53,149 bases of DNA. Source: Acidobacteriota bacterium (GTDB lineage Bacteria; Acidobacteriota; Terriglobia; Bryobacterales; Bryobacteraceae). The position numbers and the translations under genes were made by a program. Below the pieces are notes generated by a model. The model did no database searches. It saw only the letters and a list, made by a program, of their open reading frames with translations, and had not been told where the DNA came from. Positions within the stretch are counted from its first letter, which is position 1, and every line of letters starts with the position of its first letter. Shown here in pieces: positions 7,810 through 16,747 of this stretch. The stretch spans positions 1 through 53,149 of the forward strand of contig JANXMS010000191.1 in the NCBI GenBank assembly GCA_025354525.1, written 5' to 3'.

Positions 7810-10685
7810 GATTCCTTCACCTCAGTTGTTTCAACAGAACTCGAAACCGGATGCCAAGGCTCCGCTCGAGTATCTTTAAGAATCTTCAGATGCCACTCCA
7901 GCGCTGGCAACAAAACTCGACTCTTCACGGCTAACTCCAACCGCGTCCATTCTTCGGGAGTCGGTCGTCTAACCGTGCTCTTGCCCTGATCGGTTCCCTT
8001 ACTCAAAATCCGCCATTCGAGCTCTTCTAACACCCACTTCTGGAAACTTGTCCACTCCTGCTCATGCTCAGCGGAGCCGTTCTCCTCATCAAAACCCCAC
8101 TCCTCCTCCTTCTGCCGAAGGAAAAGATAGGCCTGATGTAGTTGCCCGGATTGATTTCCCGACGAAAGGATCTTCCAGGCGTCCTCCAACCTCGAAAACA
8201 TCTCCAAAGCAATTGGAAACTCCCGCCGAACCCCTGGTCGCCGCTTCCGCTCCGCGTCGTAGAAAATCACGAAACGGTCGCTTGCCGCCAAAAGAAACTC
8301 AGCGTCGTAAGTCGACGTTCGAAGTGCTACCGAGGCACCCATCGGCACTCGACTCGCCAGAGAAGTCTTTGCCTCCGGATCATTCAGGTTTGCTCGGACA
8401 TAGCTCGCATACAAATCCGGCTTGCCATTCCGTAACGGTGGATAGTGCCACCGTGCTCCGTTTTCAAATATCAAAGTCTCGCCGCACTCAGCCGCGGTCG
8501 CCACCTGCCAAGTCTCCTCCCGCCAAGGCGCGGCCGCCATCTGCCAAGCGGCTTGCACCAAAGTAAATAGAGTGATCGATGAAGGTGCTGAGATATTGGC
8601 AATCCGGATCGGAAACCGGTCCCGCACGTACGCCATCTGCGTTTCGTATCGCTTCCAAATCAGCCGCGCGCAATCATCCGCTTCGCTCGCCGGTACCAGC
8701 ACCTGCCATCGTCCCGGCTCCTTGGCAATCTCAATATAGGAAGAGTAGCCACCGTCGAGGACCGTTACCAGTTGAAACCGAATCGACTCAGCCACGGTGC
8801 GGTCGGCGCCACCGTATCCAGTCTGCTCCAGCAGCCGGAAGGGTTCATCCCGCAGATAACCCTGAAGGACATCGAGCTTTTTCTTGTTTCGACTGCACGC
8901 TGCCTCCAGGTTCTCGGCGGTGTAGAACGTCGCCCTGGACGAATCCCAAACAACGCTCAGCCGAAGCCGAGCGTTTTGCAGATAGTAGGCATGACCATGG
9001 GAGAGCGACTGCCCCCCGACTGGAGCTAGCGCCAAACGAACCTTGTTCTTCGTCAAATGGTGCCGGATCTCTTCGCCCAATCCCGTCCAGAATTCCAGCG
9101 CCGTCCGCTTCACCCGCTCAGTCCTGGCAAACGACTCCATCTTCGGAGTTGGCTTTTCCTGCTCGTTTCCGGCCTCATCAGTGTGGGAGAGAAACAGGCT
9201 GCGCGAAATCTCACTCCGCTCCGGATCACCCTTCGGTTCCAGCCACGGGCCCAGTAAAAATTCGGCGGTCAGCAACGATAACCGACCATGCTGATCGGCC
9301 AGCTCGTCGAGCCAAATCGTCCCGGATGGGCCTTTCCCGCCGACCTGCTGGAGCCAAGCCACGGAACGCCGCATTCGACCTTCATGGCACTCACTGCATA
9401 CCTTTTGTAATCCGGCCCGGCCCACGGTCTCCATGGGGCGTAGACCGCAAACCGGGCAAAGTTCGCCGCTCTTATTACGCCACCATGCCTCAAGATTCTC
9501 GAGCGGCGCGACTAAACCCGGTGCCGACTCCCGTAATAACCGGCCCAGCCCGAGTCCGCGAGAATCAGGGCTAGAAACCTGGATTTGCCACGCAATCTCT
9601 CTCCCCGCTTCAGTGCCTGCAATGCATTCCGAGAGTCCAGCCACAACCAGCTTTCGAACTATCTCCCCAGTTTCGTCGCCGTCAGAAAAAACAGGACAGA
9701 GAAAAACCGGGCCCTGATCGTCGCGATAAACCTCATTCCCGAGCCAGATCGTCGTCTCGAAATACTCCCCAATTCGATCATAAAGCGTCTTCAACCGCTC
9801 CTTTCGACCGAGAAGATCTGGAATGCGGTGGCTGCGCCCCAAATACGAACGCCCGTCCACCGCCACCCGCAGAAATCGATACCGGAATGCACGGTCATTC
9901 CTCTTGTCGATCGCCTGCCAGCCCCCGGGAGTTGTCATTACAGCAACTGGGCCGGGAACCTTCTCTTCCAGCAGGCAGCGGGCAACAGTAGCTTTCAAGA
10001 CCGCCGCAACCCCGCTGCTGATATCCCACAATGTAATGTCATTGATGGGTCGGCGAGTCTCCGCCGGAAAACGAGAGAAATGCTCGCCTGCCAACTTCAG
10101 AAACTTAACGCGGTCAAGGAGGATAGTCCATTGCTCATCATGGGTTGCCCCAAGCGAGGCCCACGCCTCCGCGATGTCCTTGGCGTTTCGAATCTCTTCA
10201 TAACCAAAAATCGTTCCTTTCGCCAGATCCCGCTCGGGGACCGGGTCCTTTCCTTCGGGGATTTCTTTTTCTAGATCTGCTACCCGATCATGCGCTATCG
10301 CTAACAACCAATCAAACCGACTCGTCGCCCGCAAATCAGGCAACTTCTTCTTTGTTTGCGCGTTCCCCGAGGAATCGTAATTCTCAATTTTTTGATAGCG
10401 AAGAGCTCTCGCGATCGAGGTGGATTCGAACGGGGAGGGAAGCGAGAACTCCTCTCGCAAGTGGGCCTGCGGCAATAAGTCGCCGTACCTCGACGCTTGC
10501 ACTGCCTGACCCGAAACATCACAACAATCCCGAAAATCAAGCCCTGGCCCGGGCGGGATAAGGTGAGGAAAGAAAAAATAGGGATGCAACTTTCCAATAT
10601 TGTGCAGCCATCCCGTCAACTCCGCCTTCCAAAGCACCTCCCGGTTGCTCGCAATCAGCTCGAGCCACTCAGCGTAGTTACGCAT
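7806..10685 (-). CDS. csx11: Type III large subunit, Csx11/Cas10 family
   Basis: A 959-residue Cas10-superfamily protein. The N-terminal HD-like region reads GWLHNIGKLH (25-34): Asn29 replaces the Asp of the HD pair. A first palm-like domain follows (DITLWDISSGVAAVL, 216-230; RIPDLLGRKERLKTLYDRI, 287-305; IWLGNEVYRDDQGPVFL, about 313-329), then a treble-clef zinc finger with Cys410, Cys413, Cys430 and Cys433. A second palm-like domain (GRWQVLVPASEADD, then NRF/PIRIANI) follows. The RIPDLLGRK and LGNEVYRD blocks are what make me place it in Csx11. No GGDD or GGDE cyclase motif occurs anywhere. The gene overlaps the upstream RAMP by eight bases and cmr4 by four. DNase and cyclic-oligoadenylate activities are both in doubt. 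Confidence 0.85.
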   Translation of the reverse strand: MRNYAEWLELIASNREVLWKAELTGWLHNIGKLHPYFFFPHLIPPGPGLDFRDCCDVSGQAVQASRYGDLLPQAHLREEFSLPSPFESTSIARALRYQKIENYDSSGNAQTKKKLPDLRATSRFDWLLAIAHDRVADLEKEIPEGKDPVPERDLAKGTIFGYEEIRNAKDIAEAWASLGATHDEQWTILLDRVKFLKLAGEHFSRFPAETRRPINDITLWDISSGVAAVLKATVARCLLEEKVPGPVAVMTTPGGWQAIDKRNDRAFRYRFLRVAVDGRSYLGRSHRIPDLLGRKERLKTLYDRIGEYFETTIWLGNEVYRDDQGPVFLCPVFSDGDETGEIVRKLVVAGLSECIAGTEAGREIAWQIQVSSPDSRGLGLGRLLRESAPGLVAPLENLEAWWRNKSGELCPVCGLRPMETVGRAGLQKVCSECHEGRMRRSVAWLQQVGGKGPSGTIWLDELADQHGRLSLLTAEFLLGPWLEPKGDPERSEISRSLFLSHTDEAGNEQEKPTPKMESFARTERVKRTALEFWTGLGEEIRHHLTKNKVRLALAPVGGQSLSHGHAYYLQNARLRLSVVWDSSRATFYTAENLEAACSRNKKKLDVLQGYLRDEPFRLLEQTGYGGADRTVAESIRFQLVTVLDGGYSSYIEIAKEPGRWQVLVPASEADDCARLIWKRYETQMAYVRDRFPIRIANISAPSSITLFTLVQAAWQMAAAPWREETWQVATAAECGETLIFENGARWHYPPLRNGKPDLYASYVRANLNDPEAKTSLASRVPMGASVALRTSTYDAEFLLAASDRFVIFYDAERKRRPGVRREFPIALEMFSRLEDAWKILSSGNQSGQLHQAYLFLRQKEEEWGFDEENGSAEHEQEWTSFQKWVLEELEWRILSKGTDQGKSTVRRPTPEEWTRLELAVKSRVLLPALEWHLKILKDTRAEPWHPVSSSVETTEVKES

Positions 10686-11652
10686 CGCTCCGCTCCCCCC
10701 ACGGCTTCAAGCCCACCATCGCCGACAGCGAAACCACCGGCAGCTTATGCCAAACTCCCGCCTGCCTCACCGCTACCACACCACTTCCCAATCCATCCTC
10801 CGCCACCCCAAACCCAACCGAAACCTTCCCCCCAAACCCCGTATCTCGCAACATGGCTTTCGTACCGTGCGCGAAGATATGAAAATCTTCCACCGCCTCT
10901 GCTTCCGCCGCCCCTTTCTCGGGTTGATCGAAAGGCACGTACAGCGCCTGAAACCAGCCCCTTTCTTTCTCTGGCACCACCTCGAGTTCGACAGGGTCTT
11001 TACCCGAACGCTTCACCCGGTCCTGGGGATTCAGTAGTCGGAAGTCTACCCGGTTGAAAAACGTCGTGCAAAAGCTCAACCGACCAGCGCGCGAACGATC
11101 CGGTTCATCGTCGCCCGCCTCACTCTCCGGCGCAAACCCCCAAATCCGATCCCACGACCGCGCGGACTTCTTGTCTCGTGCTATCCCGAGCAGTCGCACC
11201 GCCGAACAAAAGGCACCTTTCCAACTGCTCGCCGCAATATGGGGCCACTGCAAGGCGCGATCCCGCCGCGCCGCGTTGTCGGAGACCGAGAATAAACCAT
11301 CGTCCTTCGTCAGCATCGGCTGGGCCAGGGTAATCTCCGCTTGAAAAAGGAACGAACCATCCGGCAGGTGGGGAAGCGAAGCTAGGTTCAACTTCTGAGC
11401 CGCCCGGAATCGAGGAGCCCAACGCATTGAGGGCTCTCCAGTTTGGCCCCGCTTAAAGCGACGCCATTCCGCGCGGAAGGCGACGGCCAACTTCGGCTTT
11501 TGCGCCGCCACCAACGTCATTGCAGTCGCCTCTGGCGCTTCTCGGGCCAAGCGGGCCCAGTCCAACTCCGCGGGCAACTTATCTCCGTTGGCCAACCGTT
11601 CAAATTTAGGCAACAATTCGCGCATTCCGTATGCATTGTGATCGAAAATCAT
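10678..11652 (-). CDS. RAMP protein, Cmr6-like position (Cas7 family)
   Basis: A 324-residue RAMP. It has a long N-terminal extension (about 1-100), then the Cas7-type block LQWPHIAASSWKGAFCSAVR (134-153), the GRLSF strand (190-194) followed by FFNRVDFRLLNPQDR, and a glycine-rich loop TGFGGKVSVGFG at 271-282. This is the usual RAMP order of SSxKGAxR, GxLxF and G-loop. It starts four bases inside cmr1 and runs eight bases into csx11. The missing capping Cas7 subunit of a III-B complex is Cmr6, so I infer that role. The family relation to Cmr6 versus another Csm3-like protein is not settled by eye. Confidence 0.8.
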   Translation of the reverse strand: MIFDHNAYGMRELLPKFERLANGDKLPAELDWARLAREAPEATAMTLVAAQKPKLAVAFRAEWRRFKRGQTGEPSMRWAPRFRAAQKLNLASLPHLPDGSFLFQAEITLAQPMLTKDDGLFSVSDNAARRDRALQWPHIAASSWKGAFCSAVRLLGIARDKKSARSWDRIWGFAPESEAGDDEPDRSRAGRLSFCTTFFNRVDFRLLNPQDRVKRSGKDPVELEVVPEKERGWFQALYVPFDQPEKGAAEAEAVEDFHIFAHGTKAMLRDTGFGGKVSVGFGVAEDGLGSGVVAVRQAGVWHKLPVVSLSAMVGLKPWGERSDA

Positions 11653-12668
11653 TTCTCACCCCATCCCATCAGATTGCTGTAGAACTTCACGGGGTTATCA
11701 CCCGGCACCATTTCGTTCCATTGCAGATTGCGATGTTGACTCTGCAATAGCTTTCGAAGGGTCAAAACGGCACCGGCCCTTTGGGCATCCAAAACGGTCG
11801 ACGGAACACCGAACTCCGCTGGTGCCGCCACCACTTGGTGCGGATACCAGCCGTACAGCCGAATCTTTTTCGGACCAGCACCCCCCTTGGTATCATAGGG
11901 GCGGCTAATCATCATCTTGCTCCCAATCCGGAGATTCTGCTGGATGAAACCGCAGAAATAATGACGCAAGGCATCGTTTGCCCGGAACGCCTCCCGAATC
12001 TCGCGCTTAATTCGAAACGTTGTAAGCTCGGTGATCCCTTGCGCATCAATGGGTTCAAAATCGGCGAAGAACATGTTGCGCAACGAAGGAAGGCCTCGAT
12101 CCGGTCCTGAAATCCCTGACGCCCTGAGCGATAGAAGCCGCTCCATGATTCGGCTTCCGTCCAGCGTCGCGGCCAGCGAAATCATTCCAAATCCCATCTG
12201 GGGGCGGGCACCGAGCATGCCTCGTTTCATAATAAACGCCAAAAGCTCCACAATCAGCGCCGGATCAAAGTCTCGATCCAGCGGTTGAATGTCCAGAGAA
12301 AAATCGCCCTTTAGCGCATCGCTCCGAAACACCCACGGTTTTCGGCTGTTCGGCAAAGAGATCGACTTCTGAATCGTCATCGCCTTGAGATTGTTCTCTC
12401 GTAAGATTAGCCGAAAGCGTCTTCTATACCCTGTTTTGCCGAAAATCGCCTCCACCGCGTCGGGGTCGGACTCAGGCTTGGTCGCGCCGGGTTCCCCTAC
12501 TTGTGGATGGACCGACCGAACCAAAACCTCCCACCACCAACGGAGACTGCCCATCACCCCAGGCATCTGAAGCGCCTTGTCCGCATGGGTGTCGATATCA
12601 CCGGTCCACAGCGGGGTTCGAGTAGTGATCTTCACGGATTGACTAGTTGGCAACTCTAACGTCAGCAT
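11649..12668 (-). CDS. cmr1: CRISPR type III-B RAMP Cmr1
   Basis: This 339-residue protein begins with a RAMP strand (VKITTRTPLWTGD), followed by MPGVMGSLRWWWEVLVR at about 35-51. The LRWWWE run is the Cmr1 signature. A glycine-rich segment, GMLGARPQMGFG (about 149-160), fits the first G-loop of this two-RRM protein. Cmr1 caps the 3' end of the crRNA in the Cmr complex and helps load target RNA. The gene lies four bases after the pentapeptide-repeat gene and overlaps the next RAMP by four bases. The identification is secure at family level. Confidence 0.92.
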   Translation of the reverse strand: MLTLELPTSQSVKITTRTPLWTGDIDTHADKALQMPGVMGSLRWWWEVLVRSVHPQVGEPGATKPESDPDAVEAIFGKTGYRRRFRLILRENNLKAMTIQKSISLPNSRKPWVFRSDALKGDFSLDIQPLDRDFDPALIVELLAFIMKRGMLGARPQMGFGMISLAATLDGSRIMERLLSLRASGISGPDRGLPSLRNMFFADFEPIDAQGITELTTFRIKREIREAFRANDALRHYFCGFIQQNLRIGSKMMISRPYDTKGGAGPKKIRLYGWYPHQVVAAPAEFGVPSTVLDAQRAGAVLTLRKLLQSQHRNLQWNEMVPGDNPVKFYSNLMGWGEK

Positions 12669-12672
12669 AAAT

Positions 12673-13941
12673 TTATTCGGCCTCGAACCTCTTGGTCACG
12701 GTGATCGCTTCAGTAAGCTCTTTCAACTGATCCGCTTCACTCTCCGTCGGGCCTGAAATCGGGCCCGACGGATCCACAAATTGAACCTGTTTCCTCTGAA
12801 TTTTACTCAGCAGGCCCCACTCGGACGGAGAAAAGCGACTACCAGTTAGGTCGCAATCACTCAGCGAAAGCGCTCGCTCATCGACGAGATTACAGCCTTC
12901 GAATCGGCAGCTCTTCAGCGAAATGGAGTGAAAGCCGCAATTGTCCTTGAAGCTTGCCTTGAAGAAGCTAGCATCGTAAAGGCCGCTTGAACCATCTCCC
13001 CAGAAACCGCACCCACTCAAAGTGGAATCCTCGAAGTCGAGGTTCGCTCCATTTGATCCAACAAAGCTACAATTCGTCAATGCACCTCCTCGAAAGGAAA
13101 CTCCTTCAAAACTGCATTCCTTGAAGCATACCGTTTCCAGTCGGCTTTCGGCGAAGCTACAGCCGACAAAATCGGTTCTCCAAAATAGTAGCTCTCTAAG
13201 ATGCAGGTTTTTCAGTTCAACTCCGATTAGGTCAAGCCGTTCAGCCCTTTTGCTTGCCAGAATTGCGCTGAGTGTCTGGTCACTTGGGTTTCTCCGAACG
13301 ATATGCTGCTCGAATCCAATCCGCACAAATCGAATCCACTTCGATATTCGGCCTTCCAGCATGGAACGAAAATGGCCTACCCTCACATCACGATACTCTT
13401 GCACTTGCGCACTCGAAATCGCTTGCAGTAAGATTCCGGTTTGCGAAGGCTGAGCAAAAAAGGAAAGCTGTGCCTCAACACGGCTTAGCCTCGCAGCAAA
13501 CATCGCCAAAATAGGAGATTTGAGATTCGCGTGGGTGCCGGCCAGATACTCCAGTTCGGTAAGCGCCCCCCGCTGACTGCTGGTTCCCTCCTCAGAAAAT
13601 AGCTCGCACGCACGAAGAAACCGATCATGGACTTCTTGCTCTCTTGTCTGCCGAGCTTCGGCATTCTTCTGCGTGTGGGCAGAATAGGCTTGAGCTCCTC
13701 GGAACGACCCGTAAATCAGCCCTCCCACCGCCAAGACGCCGGCCGCAAGCTGCACCACTAGTTTGCGCGCCTCTAATTTGGCAAGCTCCGCGGCGGACGT
13801 GAGCTCTGGCGGTAGCAGCCAATCCGGATCTCTCAGCAGCCCAATCGTGATTACTAACACAAAGGCCCCAGCCAGAGCAGCAACTGCTACTAACTGCCAC
13901 AGAAAAGGTCGGTGCGGATCGTTCCTGTCTTGAGACGCCAT
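12673..13941 (-). CDS. Two-TM pentapeptide-repeat protein heading the CRISPR operon
   Basis: First gene of the operon, 422 residues from the ATG at 13941 (a TTG 33 bases upstream is also in frame). Two hydrophobic helices lie at about 16-36 and 62-79. A charged helical linker follows, with SEEGTSSQRGALTELEYLAG, a segment seen in many membrane pentapeptide proteins. Residues about 235-370 hold pentapeptide-type A(D/N)LXX-like repeats rich in Cys, Phe and Ser (for example FVGCSFAESRLETVCFKECS), expected to form a right-handed beta-helix. It ends four bases before cmr1, so it is co-transcribed. Pentapeptide membrane proteins are known in several defence contexts, but the function here is unknown. 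It may anchor or gate a type III response (inference). Confidence 0.82.
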   Translation of the reverse strand: MASQDRNDPHRPFLWQLVAVAALAGAFVLVITIGLLRDPDWLLPPELTSAAELAKLEARKLVVQLAAGVLAVGGLIYGSFRGAQAYSAHTQKNAEARQTREQEVHDRFLRACELFSEEGTSSQRGALTELEYLAGTHANLKSPILAMFAARLSRVEAQLSFFAQPSQTGILLQAISSAQVQEYRDVRVGHFRSMLEGRISKWIRFVRIGFEQHIVRRNPSDQTLSAILASKRAERLDLIGVELKNLHLRELLFWRTDFVGCSFAESRLETVCFKECSFEGVSFRGGALTNCSFVGSNGANLDFEDSTLSGCGFWGDGSSGLYDASFFKASFKDNCGFHSISLKSCRFEGCNLVDERALSLSDCDLTGSRFSPSEWGLLSKIQRKQVQFVDPSGPISGPTESEADQLKELTEAITVTKRFEAE

Positions 13942-14357
13942 ATTAGAAGTGCCCCGCACTGGAATAGTTGCCAAACCCCGGTGGGTAGGCCAAAGCTATC
14001 AAGTTTTCGAAAAAGCTATGCCTTAGCCTGAAATAGTATCACGGCATCAGCCCCCACCCAAGACATTTGTTCGGTTACGCTTCCGCCGCGCAGAATGGCC
14101 GCATCGGCGAAGCTTCTGTTCAAAGAGAACCTCGGCAACGAACTCAGCGATGAGAACACCCTCCAGAAGGGCGGCCGGGAATGCTTGGACGTTGGGAGGG
14201 GGCTGTTGCCTTTGGGAGTGCCAATGGTTGGCCTGAAGCAGCGAGTCTCCACAGCAACCAAGCCTCCGATCACAACGGAGACCCGCGGTTCCGTTCCATC
14301 GATGTTCTCACCCCTCTCGCGGCCCGGACGAAGCACATGCAAGACCTCGGCGCTCCC

Positions 14358-14610
14358 CAGAAATTGACCACCTCTACTCGAATAGACTGGACCACACCAA
14401 AAACTGATCGTGCCCCGTGGCATGGCGACGGGCACTACCTTCCTCATCCGCGCCGCAGGCGCGTATGTCGCTGAATCGGCTAAGGGGTCGACGTTTTTAT
14501 CCGCCCGGCCGAGCATAGCGCTACAAGCCCATGCTCGTCGGACACTCGAGGCCGGTTGGTGGTCAACTTTTGGCGAGCAGGGGTGGTCAATTCTTCGCGA
14601 GTGCCGAAGT
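14358..14610. mobile_element. Possible remnant of an IS21-family element (ends only)
   Basis: On the plus strand two copies of a GGTGGTCAA(C/T)T motif lie at about 14557-14595. An inverted copy (TTGACCACC) sits at about 14363-14372, followed by a related GGACCACACC. Multiple inward-facing repeats of this type are typical of IS21 termini. Only about 150 bases separate the two ends, so the transposase and helper genes are gone. The reading is tentative. Confidence 0.3.
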
Positions 14611-15234
14611 GCAAGAGGAACTGAGGTACTCAACGACACGGATTAAGGGCTGTGCGTCCTTCGGGATTCACCTTCGATAGCTCTTACTGCCGCTAATACT
14701 TACCTCAATCGCGCCGGGCCTTCCCGGCCCAGAACCCTATCCACTTGCGTGCCCACAAATTGCCCGCAATCCCCGCAACCGCTACCAGAATCGTTCCGAT
14801 ACCGAGCCATTTTCATCCTTCGCTTGTACTGGTTCTTCGCTGTTTGGTGTGGGTAGAAGAGCCGGCGCAAGATCGCCAGTGATGAGGGTAGCCTACAGTG
14901 GCAAGAGCATTCGGCCCGCAAGACCGGCCGTGGAAATGGCGGGCGGTGGAAAGCGAGGAAAACCAAAAGCAGGTTTTCTCACTCTTCCCAACGCCCTTGG
15001 AAATCGCAAAAAGGCGCGATTTCCACATTCCCACCGCCGCGACGGCGATATTGTCGTTTCTAACTCCAAACCCAAAGAAGCGAACCCGACTCACTCCCAC
15101 GCCCCACATCCCTTCGAGATTCTATCCTCGCCGACGCCTCCGAGAACCGAATGCCCCCTTGCGCACGCCCGACCTTACCCACACCAAACAGCGAAGAGGC
15201 CTTGTACTGCCCACCCGCCCGATTTCGGGTTTAA

Positions 15235-15270
15235 CCCTCTCTCGGCCCGGGCCGAGGGGCGGCGAGAGGG
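15235..15270. repeat. Perfect 16-bp palindrome within a longer hairpin
   Basis: CTCGGCCCGGGCCGAG (15241-15256) equals its own reverse complement. CCCTCT before it and AGAGGG at 15265-15270 add an outer stem. No T-tract follows, so it is not a standard terminator. It could be a protein-binding site or a structural relic. Confidence 0.5.
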
Positions 15271-15545
15271 GCGAATGCCGCCCGCGACAGGGAAGAGAAC
15301 TTATGCGTTGAACTTATGCGTTCACTCGGAATGATTGGAAAGCAGTAGAACCGTCGTTCCAGCTCGGTGTCCTAGTTTAGAGCCTGTCCCGTTCCCCGGT
15401 TTTTTGGAAAACGAAAATCGACGTATTGAAAACAAGACAGTTGCGCTTCGGCGGAACCCTTAAAAGAGCCGAACCTCATGTACCAGTTGAAGGTTTCAAT
15501 AAATCAAAATCGACCGATTTGGCCAAGAGTGCCATTTGCGGCCGA

Positions 15546-16025
15546 TCATGAGGCAGTGCCAATATGCTCCGGACCCCTGTTTTCCTTGGTGAAAACTCTT
15601 CGCGGGACGCGCTCTAGTTTACTCAGTGCTTTATCCAGGGTGACCAAGGTAGCTCGTTCCGCTCCGGCAAAACCCGCCAAATAGGCATCCATGATGACCT
15701 TGGTAGCGGATTTTTTTGCCGACCCAACCGTCGCATGACCAAAAGCGTTCTCGGTACCGGAGGGTTCGCCTAAGAACTCCACCCTGGGGTCTTCTCGCCA
15801 TCTGTCGAAGACATCGAGCGACTCCTCAATCGAAAGAACGCTCTGGCCCATGACCAACTCATTCGTAAGCAATCGAAGCAAACCCAACTGGGTGACCCGG
15901 CAGAAGAGCAACCGTACGCTCGCATTTGGCAGATCCCGGAGCCACTTATGGGCTGCGGAACTATGCGGATGCCGACCCCACGAAAGCGCGAGCCAAACAT
16001 TGATGCCAATCAAATAGGAGGTCAT
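15546..16025 (-). CDS. PIN-domain toxin with the first catalytic Asp replaced
   Basis: This 159-residue PIN-domain protein starts at the ATG at 16025 (MTSYLIGINVWLALSW). Relatives have an Asp where this one has Gly7 (LIDxN versus LIGIN); that Asp is the first metal ligand of the nuclease. The later acidic residues are present in VIMDAYLAGFA and VTLDKAL. The C-terminal about 25 residues are longer than usual. It overlaps the Phd-like gene, read on the same strand, by 65 bases. The substitution is the codon GGC at 16007-16005; a single base change at 16006 would give GAC. The toxin is probably inactive. Whether it is still made is unknown. Confidence 0.75.
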   Translation of the reverse strand: MTSYLIGINVWLALSWGRHPHSSAAHKWLRDLPNASVRLLFCRVTQLGLLRLLTNELVMGQSVLSIEESLDVFDRWREDPRVEFLGEPSGTENAFGHATVGSAKKSATKVIMDAYLAGFAGAERATLVTLDKALSKLERVPRRVFTKENRGPEHIGTAS

Positions 16026-16233
16026 AATCGTTCGCCGTCGTCGGGCAGCGCGGACCCGGCGTCCCCTTTCCCTCAATGAGCGGCGCCGTAACGTAACGCC
16101 CCTCTCGCAGTCGCTTCACCGGCGACAACCGCGCCACCGGTTGCCCACGCCTTGTGATCAGGATCCCTTCCTCCGGTATCTCGTCCAGAAGGGTCAAAAT
16201 GCGCCTGCGAACTTCCGTGACGTTGAGCTCCAT
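15961..16233 (-). CDS. Phd/YefM-type antitoxin with lost stop codon
   Basis: From the ATG at 16233 the product starts MELNVTEVRRRILTLLDEI, the Phd-fold pattern, followed by GILITRRGQPVARLSPV, where relatives also have IT(R/K)xGxPVAxL. The C-terminal PLIEGKGTPGPRCP...YDLLFD is the toxin-binding end of these antitoxins and normally finishes there. Here the next codon is TGG (16008-16006) instead of TGA, and the frame runs on for 15 more residues to 15961. The same base change that removed this stop also changed the toxin catalytic Asp. The 90-residue protein likely still folds and binds DNA. Confidence 0.78.
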   Translation of the reverse strand: MELNVTEVRRRILTLLDEIPEEGILITRRGQPVARLSPVKRLREGRYVTAPLIEGKGTPGPRCPTTANDYDLLFDWHQCLARAFVGSASA

Positions 16234-16747
16234 GCCCAGAGTGTACACCAAAATGTACAGAAGCTTCAATGCCAACCCGACATTGAACCCGTGCCAACTT
16301 CGGAAATCCGAACAAATTCACCGGACGCTTGAGTTCTGGCGGACTCGCACATCCCGTCAACTCACTAAAGAAGACTCCCGGCAGATAACCGTCAACATGC
16401 CGCAATTCCCTCGCCGTCGAGCGTCTACGGGACAGCGCCCAAACCAGGAGCGGGAAGTCGGGGCATCGAGCCCCGGCTCCCCGCGTGAACGAACCTGGGC
16501 TCGCAAGCCGATCAATCGCGTCCAGAATCGCTCTGAAATCGTCCCATTTTCATCCTTCGAGTATAGTTTCCACCAACCCGGCGGAGCCCTTTCACAACGT
16601 GAAAAAATAAATGTTATCTTCATAACCAGTTGAAAATAAGCAAGTTGCCGATTTCAATGAAACTTCGTTCACCTACTTTGTCCCTTCCGTCAGGATAGAT
16701 TCTAACTGGGATAGCAATTGTCTATTCGCGCAGGAAAAGGAGTCATC
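16234..16747. other. Intergenic region between the Phd/PIN module and the 16748 gene
   Basis: No gene recognized. 16600-16700 is AT-rich and probably contains the promoter of the downstream gene, but I could not fix the hexamers. A strong Shine-Dalgarno, AAGGAG at 16737-16742, belongs to that gene. Confidence 0.4.

Larger units (their letters stand above)
13942..15545. other. 1.6-kb region without an intact gene
   Basis: This stretch should contain the promoter of the CRISPR operon near 13942-14015, but no clear -35/-10 pair stands out. 14016-14350 is open on the minus strand with no recognizable product. 14358-14610 carries IS21-type end repeats. 14700-14830 holds a small open frame with hydrophobic coding potential but no start. 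14840-15340 is GC-rich with a perfect palindrome, and 15341-15545 is AT-richer spacer. The whole region reads as decayed DNA. Confidence 0.5.

Noticed and set aside
14016-14639. A 207-codon minus-strand frame
   Set aside because: No domain, low-complexity composition, no ribosome binding site, and it spans IS21-like end repeats.
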